Assembly: GCA_016794425.1 (NCBI GenBank)
Contig: JAEUHR010000052.1
Location: 1 to 56,952 of the forward strand
DNA: 56,952 bases
Origin: Planctomycetota bacterium
Lineage (GTDB): Bacteria; Planctomycetota; UBA1135; UBA2386
Reading direction: 5' to 3'
Each line of letters starts with the position of its first letter. Position 1 is the first letter of the stretch. Below are positions 12,006-19,419 of this stretch, piece by piece. Position numbers and translations under genes: made by a program. The notes under the pieces are model-generated. The model was not told the DNA's origin and did not search any database. It saw nothing but the letters and a program-made list of their open reading frames with translations.

Positions 12006-13355
12006 TTGAAGCATCCAGGCGCTGCGTTCGTCATCAAGTACTTCGACTTGATCGACGAGTTCATCAAGGTGCGTTGCTGTTCCGACGAGCTGTTGCAGGA
12101 ACTGCACGCGACGCCGATCAGCAACAAGTCGCACTACCGGCAACGCGTCGTGCGCGCCTGCGTGCCGTCGTTCGAGAACGAAGTGCTGGCCGCCGTGCGG
12201 CGCATGGACGAAGGCTACGACCTCGAGATCGTCGAGGAGCTGCTCTACCAGATCTGCATCGACGTGAACCCGTCGCTGGAGATCCACCAGGTCAGCATCC
12301 CGCAGCCGAACGGGGCCCGGCCGGCCGCCGAGCCCGAGGACCTGTTCCTGCCGCGGCCCGGCAACGACTCCGCGCGCCAGAACCTGTTCCGCCGCGTGAC
12401 CTGCCTCGAGCGCAGCCTGCGCCAGCAGATCATCGGCCAGGACGACGCGATCACCTCGCTGGTGCGCGCGGTCAAGAAGGCCGCAGTCGGCCTGAAGCGG
12501 CCGACGCACCCGGTCGGCACGTTCCTGCTGGTGGGCCGCACCGGCACCGGCAAGACCGAGCTCGCGAAGGCCGTCGCGCGCAACCTGTTCGACGACCCGT
12601 CGGCGATGATCCGCGTCGACTGCAGCGAGTACGCGCTGCCGCACGAGTACGCGAAGCTGATCGGGTCGCCGCCGGGCTACATCGGTCACAACGAAGGCGG
12701 CTTCCTGACCGAGGCGATCAAGAAGAAGCCGAACAGCGTCGTGCTGTTCGACGAGGTCGAGAAGGCGCACTACAAGGTGCACAACCTGCTGCTGCAGCTG
12801 CTCGACGAGGGCATCATCACCGACAGCAAGGGCCAGACGGTCTCGTTCCACCAGGCGCTGATCCTGATGACCAGCAACCTGGGCATCGAGAAGATCGACG
12901 CGGTGCGCACGCGCATGGGCTTCTCGGCCGCACACCGGCGGCAGAGCCTCAAGGACATCGATCTGCGCACGGTCACGTTCGAGGCGCTGCGCGAGTTCTT
13001 CCGGCCCGAGTTCGTGAACCGCATCGACGAAGTCGTGATGTTCAACCCGCTCGACGAGAAGGTCTGCCAGCGGATCGCCGGCAACATGCTGCGCGAGGTC
13101 GCCGACCTGCTGAAGCGGCGCGGCATCCAGGTGACCTGGTCGCCGGGCGTGCGCGTGCTGCTGGCCAAGCAGGGTTTCTCGGAGGAGTTCGGCGCGCGCG
13201 AACTGCGCCGGCTGATCAAGCGCCGCATCGAGGATCCGCTGACCGAGCTGATCCTCGACCACGACCTCGGCCAGGGCGCCGAGGTGACGGTGCGCGTGCG
13301 CAACGGCGACTACACGTTCGCCTGCAACACGGTCACCGCGCAGCAGGCCGACTGA
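12006..13355 (+). CDS. Single-ring AAA+ ATPase resembling the ClpB/ClpA second ATPase domain
   Basis: A 449-aa protein. Residues 1-130 form a helical N-domain I do not recognise. Residues 140-340 carry the Clp D2 AAA+ module: IIGQDDAITSL, Walker A GRTGTGKTELAK, pore loop GSPPGYIGHNEGG, Walker B VVLFDEVEKAH, sensor 1 MTSNLG and arginine finger region RPEFVNRIDEVV. The Clp small domain follows (GFSEEFGARELRRLIKRRIE). It has one ring only, no ClpB coiled-coil M-domain, no ClpX zinc finger and no obvious ClpP-docking IGF/LGF loop. It may therefore be a stand-alone unfoldase rather than a protease subunit. The start is a TTG at 12006; no upstream ATG or GTG in frame is plausible. Confidence 0.85.
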   Translation: MKHPGAAFVIKYFDLIDEFIKVRCCSDELLQELHATPISNKSHYRQRVVRACVPSFENEVLAAVRRMDEGYDLEIVEELLYQICIDVNPSLEIHQVSIPQPNGARPAAEPEDLFLPRPGNDSARQNLFRRVTCLERSLRQQIIGQDDAITSLVRAVKKAAVGLKRPTHPVGTFLLVGRTGTGKTELAKAVARNLFDDPSAMIRVDCSEYALPHEYAKLIGSPPGYIGHNEGGFLTEAIKKKPNSVVLFDEVEKAHYKVHNLLLQLLDEGIITDSKGQTVSFHQALILMTSNLGIEKIDAVRTRMGFSAAHRRQSLKDIDLRTVTFEALREFFRPEFVNRIDEVVMFNPLDEKVCQRIAGNMLREVADLLKRRGIQVTWSPGVRVLLAKQGFSEEFGARELRRLIKRRIEDPLTELILDHDLGQGAEVTVRVRNGDYTFACNTVTAQQAD

Positions 13356-13400
13356 ACCGCGGGAAGGCGCTTGGCGCGTGACCCGCGGCCGGCGGGCGCG

Positions 13401-13406
13401 TACCCT
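13401..13406 (+). promoter_or_regulatory. -10-like element of the CBS membrane protein gene
   Basis: TACCCT ends 20 bp before the ATG at 13427, in the 71-bp spacer after the AAA+ gene. No -35 is evident. Confidence 0.25.
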
Positions 13407-13426
13407 CGACGGCGCCGCTCCCGCCC

Positions 13427-14680
13427 ATGCTGCTGTTCGTCCTCGCCGTCGCGCTGTCGCTGCTGGTCTCGTTCGTCTGCTCGATCAGCGAAGCGACCCT
13501 GCTGAGCGTCGGCGCTGCACGCGTCGAGGCGCTGGCGCGCACCGGCAGCCGCGCCGGCCAGCTGATGCGGCGGTTCAAGCTCGAGCCGGACCCGCCGATC
13601 GGCGCGATCCTGATCCTCAACACTGTCGCCCACACCGGCGGCGCCACGGTGGCCGCGGCGCAGTACGCGGTGCTGTTCCCGCAGGCCTCGGCCGAGTGGT
13701 TCGCGGCCGCCTACGTCGTCGCGGTGCTGCTGTTCACCGAGATCCTGCCGAAGTCGCTCGGCGTCGCGCACGCGAGCACACTGACCGTGCCGGTCGCCTG
13801 GACGGTGCACGGGATGGTGATCGTGCTGCGGCCCGTGCTGGCGGTCACGCGCGTCGTGTCGCGGATGTTCGTCAAGGCGAAGGCCACGCACGCGCCGTCG
13901 CTCGAGGAGATCCGGATCCTGGCCGCGATCGGCCACAGCGCCGGCGCCTTCGGTCCGATCACCGCCGAACTGCTCGACAACGTCACGCGGCTGCGCGACG
14001 TCAAGGCGCGCGACGTCATGGTGCCGCGCGACCGCGTCGCGTTCGTGTCCGGCAACGACTCGACCGAGGCCAACCTGAACCTGGTGCACCGCAGCGGCCA
14101 CAGCCGCTTCCCCTACACGCCGACCGGCGAACTCGACGCGGTGACCGGCGTGATCCTGACCAAGGAACTGCTGTTCTCGCTGCGCGAGAACGTCGAACCC
14201 GACTGGCAGCAGCTGCAGGTCCCGCTGCTGATCGTGCCGGAGACGGCGACGCTGAACCACGTGCTGCGCCGCTTCCAGCGCGAGAAGCGCCACATGGGCA
14301 TCGTCGTCGACGAGTACGGCTCGACCAAGGGGCTGATCACGCTCGAGGACGTGCTCGAGGAGATCGTCGGCGAGATCGAGGACGAACTCGACACCGAGGA
14401 GACCTGGATGGTCGAACGGCCCGACGGCTCGCTGCTGTGCCGCGGCCTCGCCGAGTGCGAGCAGGTGTTCGCGCGCCTGGGCCTCGAGGGCATCGAGACC
14501 GACAGCAAGACACTGTCCGGCTTCCTCGCCGAGCGGCTCGGCAGCGTGCCGCCCGCCGGCGCGCAGGTCGACGTGCAGGGCTTCCGGTTCCTGGTCACCA
14601 AGGCCAACAACCGGCGCGCCGAACGCATTCGGGTGATCCGACTGGCCGACGCGGAGCCGGCCACCGATCCGGCGATCTGA
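13427..14680 (+). CDS. CNNM/CorC-HlyC family membrane protein with CBS pair
   Basis: Integral membrane protein of 417 aa in the hemolysin-C/CorC (CNNM) family, linked to Mg2+/Co2+ efflux or ion homeostasis. The N-terminal DUF21 region has about four hydrophobic helices (residues 1-20, about 62-82, 92-115 and 125-145) and the family motif SISEATLLSVGAARV. Two CBS domains follow, containing VMVPRDRVAFV and MGIVVDEYGSTKGLITLEDV, with EEIVGEIEDE. A C-terminal CorC_HlyC (transporter-associated) domain ends the protein. Substrate ion cannot be told from sequence. It probably reads into the NfeD/flotillin pair only weakly, since 109 bp separate them. Confidence 0.9.
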   Translation: MLLFVLAVALSLLVSFVCSISEATLLSVGAARVEALARTGSRAGQLMRRFKLEPDPPIGAILILNTVAHTGGATVAAAQYAVLFPQASAEWFAAAYVVAVLLFTEILPKSLGVAHASTLTVPVAWTVHGMVIVLRPVLAVTRVVSRMFVKAKATHAPSLEEIRILAAIGHSAGAFGPITAELLDNVTRLRDVKARDVMVPRDRVAFVSGNDSTEANLNLVHRSGHSRFPYTPTGELDAVTGVILTKELLFSLRENVEPDWQQLQVPLLIVPETATLNHVLRRFQREKRHMGIVVDEYGSTKGLITLEDVLEEIVGEIEDELDTEETWMVERPDGSLLCRGLAECEQVFARLGLEGIETDSKTLSGFLAERLGSVPPAGAQVDVQGFRFLVTKANNRRAERIRVIRLADAEPATDPAI

Positions 14681-14789
14681 GCGCCGGCGCCGCGAACGGA
14701 GCCTGGCGCCCGCCGGGACATCCGGGCGACAATCCACGGGCCGATGGCGGCCACATTCCGTTCGCGCGGCGTTCGCCGTGCGCCCTCCG

Positions 14790-15323
14790 ATGAGCAACGT
14801 CTTCCTCTACTGCGCGGCCCTCGGCGGCACGTGCCTGGTGGTGCAGTTCCTGCTGCTGCTGTCCGGCGTCGGCGGCGACCACGACGGTGTCGGCGGCGAC
14901 GTCGGTCACGACCAGGGCGCGTTCCTGAAGCTGTTCTCGCTGCAGACGCTGACGACGTTCGCGACGTTCTTCGGTCTCGTCGGCCTCGCGACCGAACGGC
15001 TGGGCTGGTCGCCGCTGTCGGTGGCCGCGGTCGCGACTGCGGCCGGCGGCGCGGCGCTCTGGGGCGTCGCGCGGCTGATGCGCGGCCTGGCCGCGCTGCA
15101 GTCGCAGGGCAACGTCGACCTCGCCAACGCGGTCGGCCACACCGCCAGCGTCTACCTGCGCGTGCCGCCGCACGGCCAGGGCCACGGCCGCGTGCTGGTC
15201 ACGGTGCAGGGCCGCACCGTCGAGTGCCGCGCCGTCAGCCTCGCGCGCGAGATCCCGACCGGCGCGCAGGTCAAGGTCCTTGCGCACGCCGAAGGCGACC
15301 TGCTGGTCGTCGAACCGGCGTGA
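14790..15323 (+). CDS. NfeD-like membrane protein
   Basis: A 177-aa membrane protein with three hydrophobic segments (about residues 5-22, 45-62 and 70-88). A small OB-fold-like C-terminal domain (HTASVYLRVPPHGQGHGRVL, then GRTVECRA, AREIPTGAQVKVL) is typical of short NfeD proteins. NfeD proteins pair with SPFH/flotillin proteins in membrane microdomain assemblies, and the flotillin gene follows directly, which supports the call. I chose the ATG at 14790; a GTG at 14778 would add MRPP. Neither start has a strong Shine-Dalgarno. The stop overlaps a potential in-frame flotillin start (TGATG at 15321-15325). Confidence 0.82.
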   Translation: MSNVFLYCAALGGTCLVVQFLLLLSGVGGDHDGVGGDVGHDQGAFLKLFSLQTLTTFATFFGLVGLATERLGWSPLSVAAVATAAGGAALWGVARLMRGLAALQSQGNVDLANAVGHTASVYLRVPPHGQGHGRVLVTVQGRTVECRAVSLAREIPTGAQVKVLAHAEGDLLVVEPA

Positions 15324-15349
15324 TGCCCCGCGTCTTCCCCACCCCCGCG

Positions 15350-15355
15350 AAGGAG
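15350..15355 (+). promoter_or_regulatory. Ribosome-binding site deciding the flotillin start
   Basis: AAGGAG lies 6 bp before the ATG at 15362. This favours that start over the in-frame ATG at 15323 that overlaps the nfeD stop. Confidence 0.6.
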
Positions 15356-15361
15356 AACCCG

Positions 15362-16957
15362 ATGCTGTCCTTGCTCCAGTCCACCGCTGCGTACGACGGA
15401 CCCGACCCGATCCTGCTGCTGCTGGTCGCCGCCACGGCGCTGATCCTGTTCGGCTTCGTGATCCTGGTCGTGAAGCGCTACAAGCGCTGCCCGAGCAACC
15501 GGATCCTCGTGATCTTCGGCAAAGTCGCGAAGGGCCACTCGGCGCGCTGCCTGCACGGCGGCGGCGCGTTCGTCTGGCCGCTGATCCAGGACTACGCGTT
15601 CCTGTCGCTGGACCCGATGCAGATCGAGATCCCGCTGCGCGGCGCGCTGTCGGCCGAGAACATCCGCGTCAACGTGCCGTCGGTGTTCACGGTCGCGATC
15701 GGCACCGAAGCGACGGTGATGCAGACCGCCGCGATCCGCCTGCTGGGCCTCGATCCGCGTCAGGTAATGAAGCAGGCCGAGGACATCATCCTGGGCCAGC
15801 TGCGGCAGGTGATCGCGTCGATGACGATCGAGGACATCAACCGCAACCGCGACAAATTCCTCGACAGCGTGCAGAGCTCGCTGACGCCCGAACTCGAGAA
15901 GATCGGCCTCGTGCTGATCAACGTCAACATCACCGACATCACCGACGAGTCGGGCTACATCGAAGCGATGGGCCGCAAGGCCGCCTCCGAGGCGATCCAG
16001 TCGGCCGAGATCGACGTCGCGCAGCAGCAGAAGCGCGGTTCGATCGGCGTCGCCGAGGCCAAGCGCGAACAGGACGTGCTGGTCGCCAGCGCCGAGAAGA
16101 CGCGTGAGATCGGCACCAAGGAGGCCGAACGCGAGAAGCTGGTGCGGCTCGCCGAGCTGGCGAAGGAGACCGGCATCGGCCAGAGCCTCGCGCAGCTCGA
16201 GCAGCAGAGCGCGGTCAAGGACCAGGAACGGCAGATGCGCGTGCGCGTCGCCGACGCCGAAGCCGCGGCGGTCACCGGCGAGAACCTGGCGCGGGCCAAG
16301 GTCGTCGACGCCGAAGCCGGCCTGAAGGTCCGGCAGGCCGAGGCCTACCAGCTCGCCGAGACGCGGCGCCGCGAGGCGGACGCGAAGGTCCGCGAGGCGC
16401 AGTACCTCGCCGAGGCGAAGGCCGCCGACGCGATGGCGACCAAGATCGAGAGCGAACAGCGCGCCGAACTCGAGGCCGCCGCGAAGGCGCAGAAGGCGCG
16501 CATCATCGTCGATGCCGAGGCCGCGGCCGAGCAGGTCCGCCTGCAGGCCAGCGCCGAGGCTGCGGCGACGTTCGCGCGGCTCGAGGCACAGGCGCGCGGT
16601 GAGTACGAGATCCTGGCCAAGAAGGCCGAGGGCCTGCAGCGCATCGTGCAAGGCTGCGGCGGCGCCCAGCAGGCGTTCCAGCTGCTGCTGCTCGAGCACC
16701 TGCCGCAGATGGCCGAGACCGCGGCGAAGGCGATCGCCAACGTCAAGTTCGACAAGGTCGTGGTCTGGGACGGCGGTGCCGGCAAGGACGGCAAGGGCGC
16801 GACCGCCGGCTTCCTGCACGGCCTCGCCGGCAGCCTGCCGCCGATGCTGCAGATGATGCGCGACATCGGCGGCATCGAGATGCCGGCGTTCCTCGGCAAG
16901 CTGGCCGAGACCGCACCGGCCCCGAAGGCCACCACCCCGCCGCCGGCCGCGTCGTGA
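15362..16957 (+). CDS. Flotillin-like SPFH-domain protein
   Basis: Scaffold of membrane microdomains, expected to form a large membrane-attached oligomer. The 531-aa protein has one N-terminal TM helix (residues about 17-40, DPILLLLVAATALILFGFVI), then KRYKRCPSNRILVIFGKV, the usual flotillin entry to the SPFH domain (residues about 42-215, including the VMKQAEDIILGQLRQVI region). A long Ala/Glu/Lys-rich coiled coil runs over residues about 215-420, with repeated AEA blocks, and a C-terminal flotillin-associated region follows (LQRIVQGCGGAQQAFQLLLL). The last 20 residues are Pro/Ala/Thr-rich. It forms an operon with NfeD. The start at 15362 is preferred from the AAGGAG site. Confidence 0.93.
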   Translation: MLSLLQSTAAYDGPDPILLLLVAATALILFGFVILVVKRYKRCPSNRILVIFGKVAKGHSARCLHGGGAFVWPLIQDYAFLSLDPMQIEIPLRGALSAENIRVNVPSVFTVAIGTEATVMQTAAIRLLGLDPRQVMKQAEDIILGQLRQVIASMTIEDINRNRDKFLDSVQSSLTPELEKIGLVLINVNITDITDESGYIEAMGRKAASEAIQSAEIDVAQQQKRGSIGVAEAKREQDVLVASAEKTREIGTKEAEREKLVRLAELAKETGIGQSLAQLEQQSAVKDQERQMRVRVADAEAAAVTGENLARAKVVDAEAGLKVRQAEAYQLAETRRREADAKVREAQYLAEAKAADAMATKIESEQRAELEAAAKAQKARIIVDAEAAAEQVRLQASAEAAATFARLEAQARGEYEILAKKAEGLQRIVQGCGGAQQAFQLLLLEHLPQMAETAAKAIANVKFDKVVVWDGGAGKDGKGATAGFLHGLAGSLPPMLQMMRDIGGIEMPAFLGKLAETAPAPKATTPPPAAS

Positions 16958-16989
16958 GCGCGGCCGGCCGGCCTCACTGCCGGCCGCGC
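16958..16989 (+). terminator. Bidirectional hairpin between convergent genes
   Basis: A perfect 11-bp inverted repeat (GCGCGGCCGGC / GCCGGCCGCGC) with a 10-nt loop begins immediately after the flotillin stop. It overlaps the last codons of the convergent PilX/GspK-like gene. There is no T-run, as expected for very GC-rich genomes, so terminator function is inferred. Confidence 0.55.
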
Positions 16990-18116
16990 CAGGCGATCAG
17001 CAGCTGGCTGCCGCTGGCGAACTCGATGCCGACCGGCACGTCGGGCAGGAAGCCGGCCGGGCGCGTGATCTTGAACGACCCGTTGGTGCGCAGGATGCCC
17101 TGGCGTGCCAGCACCATGCCGTCCCACTGCGTGTCGCGTACGTGGTCCAGCGCCAGCACGTAGGTCACGCCGGCGATCGCAGCACTGCTCAAGCTGGCGT
17201 GCCCGAGCACCTTGCTGCCGGGCGCCAGCAGCGCGAGGTTGCCGGTCTGCGCCGTGCCGCCGTCGATCACGACGTCGCCCCGGAGCTCGATCGTCGTCGT
17301 GCCCAGCACGTCCAGCACCGGCGGGTAGAGCCAGGGCACCACCAGCGTGCCGTGGATCGTCACGTCGCGCAGGGTCAGCGTCTGGTTGGCCGCCAACGAC
17401 ACGACGACCAGCCCGGTCAGCGTGACGTTCGCCAGCGTCGTGTTGCCGCTGTAGCGGTGGATCGGCACCCGCCAGCCGACGTCGGTCGCGAACGGCAGGC
17501 TGTTCCAGACCGGCATCGTGCGCGCGGCCTGGCCGTAGTTCGTGGTGCCGCTCGCTTGCGTGACCAGACCCGACGCCAGCGGCGTCGTCGTCACCAGATC
17601 CACGTCGCCGTCGACGCCGAGGGTGCCGGCCCCTGCCAACGGCGTCGACGCGGCGCCGAACCAGGCCGGGCCGACGATCGTCACCGTGTCGGCCAAGGTG
17701 CTGGTGCCGGAGTAGCTCGAGAACGCGTAGGGCTTGCCCGGTTCGAGCGAGTCGGCGTCGGCGCCGACCTTCACTTCGGCGCCGCGGCTGCGGCCGGTGC
17801 CGAGCAGTTCGGGCAACGACAGCGCGCGCACCTCCATCATGACCTCGACCCCGGTGTCGAGCTGCACGTAGCCGCTGGTCGCCAGGAGCCCACCTGCCTT
17901 GACCCTGGCCGCCGCCCACTCGACGCCGGACCGCGCCGCGCGTTCGGCGCGCTCGAGGTCGTCGGCATTGGCGTCGGCGCGCAGCGCCACCTCGGCCGAC
18001 GACACCAGCGCCACGGCCAGCAGGCTGCAGGTGACGGCCAGGATCAGCACGACCAGCAGGATGCCGCCGCGTTCGTGCGCGCGTGTGCTGCCGCCTGGCT
18101 GCCCGACTCGGACCAT
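16974..18116 (-). CDS. PilX/GspK-like type IV pilus or type II secretion minor component
   Basis: A 380-aa protein beginning with a short basic leader and HERGGILLVVLILAVTCSLL. This resembles the N-terminus of PilX/GspK-type minor pseudopilins, which carry a single N-terminal helix. Then comes ERAERAARSGVEWAAARV, a common PilX/GspK helix. The rest is a predicted beta-rich, Thr/Gly/Val-rich domain with repeat-like turns (TTTIELRGDVVIDGG, LTLRDVTIHGTLVV) that I cannot assign. The +5 Glu of class III prepilins is absent. The ATG at 18116 is chosen because the hydrophobic helix follows; an AGGAGG lies unusually close, 1 nt before it. It is divergent from the prepilin gene at 18188 and is probably part of the same machine. 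Confidence 0.7.
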   Translation of the reverse strand: MVRVGQPGGSTRAHERGGILLVVLILAVTCSLLAVALVSSAEVALRADANADDLERAERAARSGVEWAAARVKAGGLLATSGYVQLDTGVEVMMEVRALSLPELLGTGRSRGAEVKVGADADSLEPGKPYAFSSYSGTSTLADTVTIVGPAWFGAASTPLAGAGTLGVDGDVDLVTTTPLASGLVTQASGTTNYGQAARTMPVWNSLPFATDVGWRVPIHRYSGNTTLANVTLTGLVVVSLAANQTLTLRDVTIHGTLVVPWLYPPVLDVLGTTTIELRGDVVIDGGTAQTGNLALLAPGSKVLGHASLSSAAIAGVTYVLALDHVRDTQWDGMVLARQGILRTNGSFKITRPAGFLPDVPVGIEFASGSQLLIAWRGRQ

Positions 18117-18172
18117 GCCTCCTGATCGGCATTCGGCGCCCCCTACCCGACAGAAGTCCGTGTGCACGCCGG

Positions 18173-18180
18173 GCCGATAG
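18173..18180 (+). promoter_or_regulatory. GCCGATAG box upstream of the first prepilin gene
   Basis: GCCGATAG differs in one base from the sigma-28 (FliA/SigD) -10 consensus GCCGATAA. An identical octamer lies upstream of the second prepilin gene. It ends 7 bp before the ATG at 18188. No TAAA-type -35 box is visible at the expected spacing. Confidence 0.35.
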
Positions 18181-18187
18181 CACCGCC

Positions 18188-18730
18188 ATGGTCGCCGAGC
18201 CACCGCTGCCGCCCCACCACGCTGCGACTGCGGGCTTCACGCTGATCGACCTGATGATGGTCGTGGTGATCCTCGGCATCGTGACCGCGGCGGCGGTGCA
18301 GGTCGGGTCGACCGACGAACTGCGTGCCGACGCGACCGCGCGCGCGATCGCCGCCGACCTGCACGAGGTGCAGACGCTGGCGATCGAGACCCGACTGCCG
18401 CTCGGCATCCTGTACGACGCGGGCCGCAACCTCAGCGCGTTGACGCTCGAGAACGGCACCGTGGTGCGCGGCAACGAGACGGCGCTGCGCGCGAAGGTCG
18501 GCCTCGGCGCCGACGACGCCGAACGCATCCTCGCCGTGCGGACGAGCGGCTCCAACACGTTCGCACCTTGCAACCTGACCGACGTCGACTTCGGCGGCGG
18601 CGACGTGATCGTGTTCGAGATCGACGGCAGCCCCCGCAGCGACGGTTACGTCGAAGTCGCCGCTGGCAACGCCCGGTTGCGCGTGCGCGTGCAGACCACG
18701 ACCGGCCGGATCACGATCACGGCGCCCTGA
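18188..18730 (+). CDS. Prepilin-like protein (GspH/FimT-type pseudopilin)
   Basis: A 180-aa secreted pseudopilin. After a 17-residue leader comes the class III prepilin motif AGFTLIDLMMVVVILGIV, with cleavage expected between Gly and Phe followed by N-methylation of Phe. Position +5 is Asp where nearly all type IV prepilins have Glu. The remainder fits a GspH-like fold: a long amphipathic helix (DATARAIAADLHEVQTLAIE) and beta strands ending in RITITAP. It is the first gene of the rightward pilus-like cluster and 71 bp from the divergent PilX/GspK-like gene. The ATG at 18188 is chosen because it gives a short leader; longer in-frame starts give an improbable one. Confidence 0.82.
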   Translation: MVAEPPLPPHHAATAGFTLIDLMMVVVILGIVTAAAVQVGSTDELRADATARAIAADLHEVQTLAIETRLPLGILYDAGRNLSALTLENGTVVRGNETALRAKVGLGADDAERILAVRTSGSNTFAPCNLTDVDFGGGDVIVFEIDGSPRSDGYVEVAAGNARLRVRVQTTTGRITITAP

Positions 18731-18746
18731 CCCGATCCGGTACGGA

Positions 18747-18763
18747 CGGCCTCAAGCAGGCCG
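18747..18763 (+). terminator. Small hairpin after the GspH-like gene
   Basis: A 6-bp perfect stem (CGGCCT/AGGCCG) with a 5-nt loop lies 16 bp after the stop of the upstream pseudopilin gene. It could act as a weak terminator or processing site. There is no T-run. Confidence 0.3.
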
Positions 18764-18772
18764 ACCAACGGC

Positions 18773-18780
18773 GCCGATAG
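18773..18780 (+). promoter_or_regulatory. GCCGATAG box upstream of the major pilin-like gene
   Basis: Second copy of the octamer GCCGATAG, 29 bp before the ATG at 18810. TCAAG at 18752-18756 is a possible -35 partner for a sigma-28-like promoter, although it lies in the small hairpin. Confidence 0.35.
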
Positions 18781-18809
18781 CCCCGGAAGCACCCTCCGTA
18801 CCAGGTCCA

Positions 18810-19313
18810 ATGTCGCACCGCACTTCCGGGTTCACGCTCGTCGAGCTCCTGATCGTGGTCGTCATCCTCGGCATCCTCGCCGCGGTTGCGATCCCGCAAT
18901 TCAACAACAGCACCGAAGAAGCGCGCGCCAGCAGCCTGCAGTCCAACCTGGCGATCCTGCGCAACTCGCTCGAGTTCTACCGCACCAACCACCTCGGCAA
19001 GTACCCGGGCTACCCCGTGGGCGGCGGCACGCCGACCGAGGCGCTGACCATCAACCAGCTGACGCTGTCGAGCAAGGCGGACGGCAGCACCGCCGCGGTC
19101 GGCACCGCCGGCTTCGACTACGGACCCTACATCCGCGAGGAGATCCCGGCCAACCCGGTGAACGGCCTCGCGACGATCCTCGTCGTCGGCGACGCCGCCA
19201 CCTTCCCCGCGGCCGACGACACGACCGGTTGGATCTACCACCCGAAGACCGGCAAGCTGCGCCCGAACTCGACCGCGAAGGCACCGTCGGGCAAGAACTA
19301 CTTCGACTTCTGA
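18810..19313 (+). CDS. Major pilin/pseudopilin (GspG/PilA-like)
   Basis: A 167-aa prepilin with a very short basic leader (MSHRTSG) and the textbook motif GFTLVELLIVVVILGILAAV. The prepilin peptidase would cut after Gly7, leaving Phe as residue 1 and Glu at +5. The mature part continues AIPQFNNSTEEARASSLQSN, a GspG/PilA-like alpha-1 helix, then a globular domain with TGWIYHPKTGKLRPNS near the end, a common theme in bacterial GspG-like pilins. It is the likely main subunit of the fibre or pseudopilus. It is flanked by hairpins on both sides, consistent with separate, higher expression than the downstream machine genes. A prepilin peptidase gene is not in the window. Confidence 0.92.
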   Translation: MSHRTSGFTLVELLIVVVILGILAAVAIPQFNNSTEEARASSLQSNLAILRNSLEFYRTNHLGKYPGYPVGGGTPTEALTINQLTLSSKADGSTAAVGTAGFDYGPYIREEIPANPVNGLATILVVGDAATFPAADDTTGWIYHPKTGKLRPNSTAKAPSGKNYFDF

Positions 19314-19320
19314 GGCCCTG

Positions 19321-19343
19321 GTCCGGCCTCCCCCGGGCCGGGC
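19321..19343 (+). terminator. Hairpin after the pilin gene
   Basis: A GC-rich stem of 7 pairs plus one G-T wobble (GTCCGGCC/GGCCGGGC) with a 7-nt C-rich loop begins 8 bp after the pilin stop. A partial terminator here would separate abundant pilin mRNA from the assembly genes. No T-run. Confidence 0.35.
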
Positions 19344-19419
19344 TTGCCGCGGACGACCCCGATGCCCCCGTTGGTCCAGACCACCGCGACTCGGTGCGGG
19401 TTGCTGCGCGAGGCCGACC

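Larger units (their letters stand above)
18739..18802 (+). repeat. 8-bp inverted repeat enclosing a hairpin in the pilin leader
   Basis: GGTACGGA (18739-18746) and TCCGTACC (18795-18802) are perfectly complementary. Immediately inside lies a compact hairpin, CGGCCT-CAAGC-AGGCCG (18747-18763). The distal arm ends 7 bp before the pilin ATG, so in a read-through transcript it could approach the ribosome-binding region. Confidence 0.5.

Noticed and set aside
15323..15361. Flotillin start at the ATG overlapping the nfeD stop
   Set aside because: In frame and possible, but the AAGGAG site is positioned for the ATG at 15362 and the added residues are not typical of flotillins.
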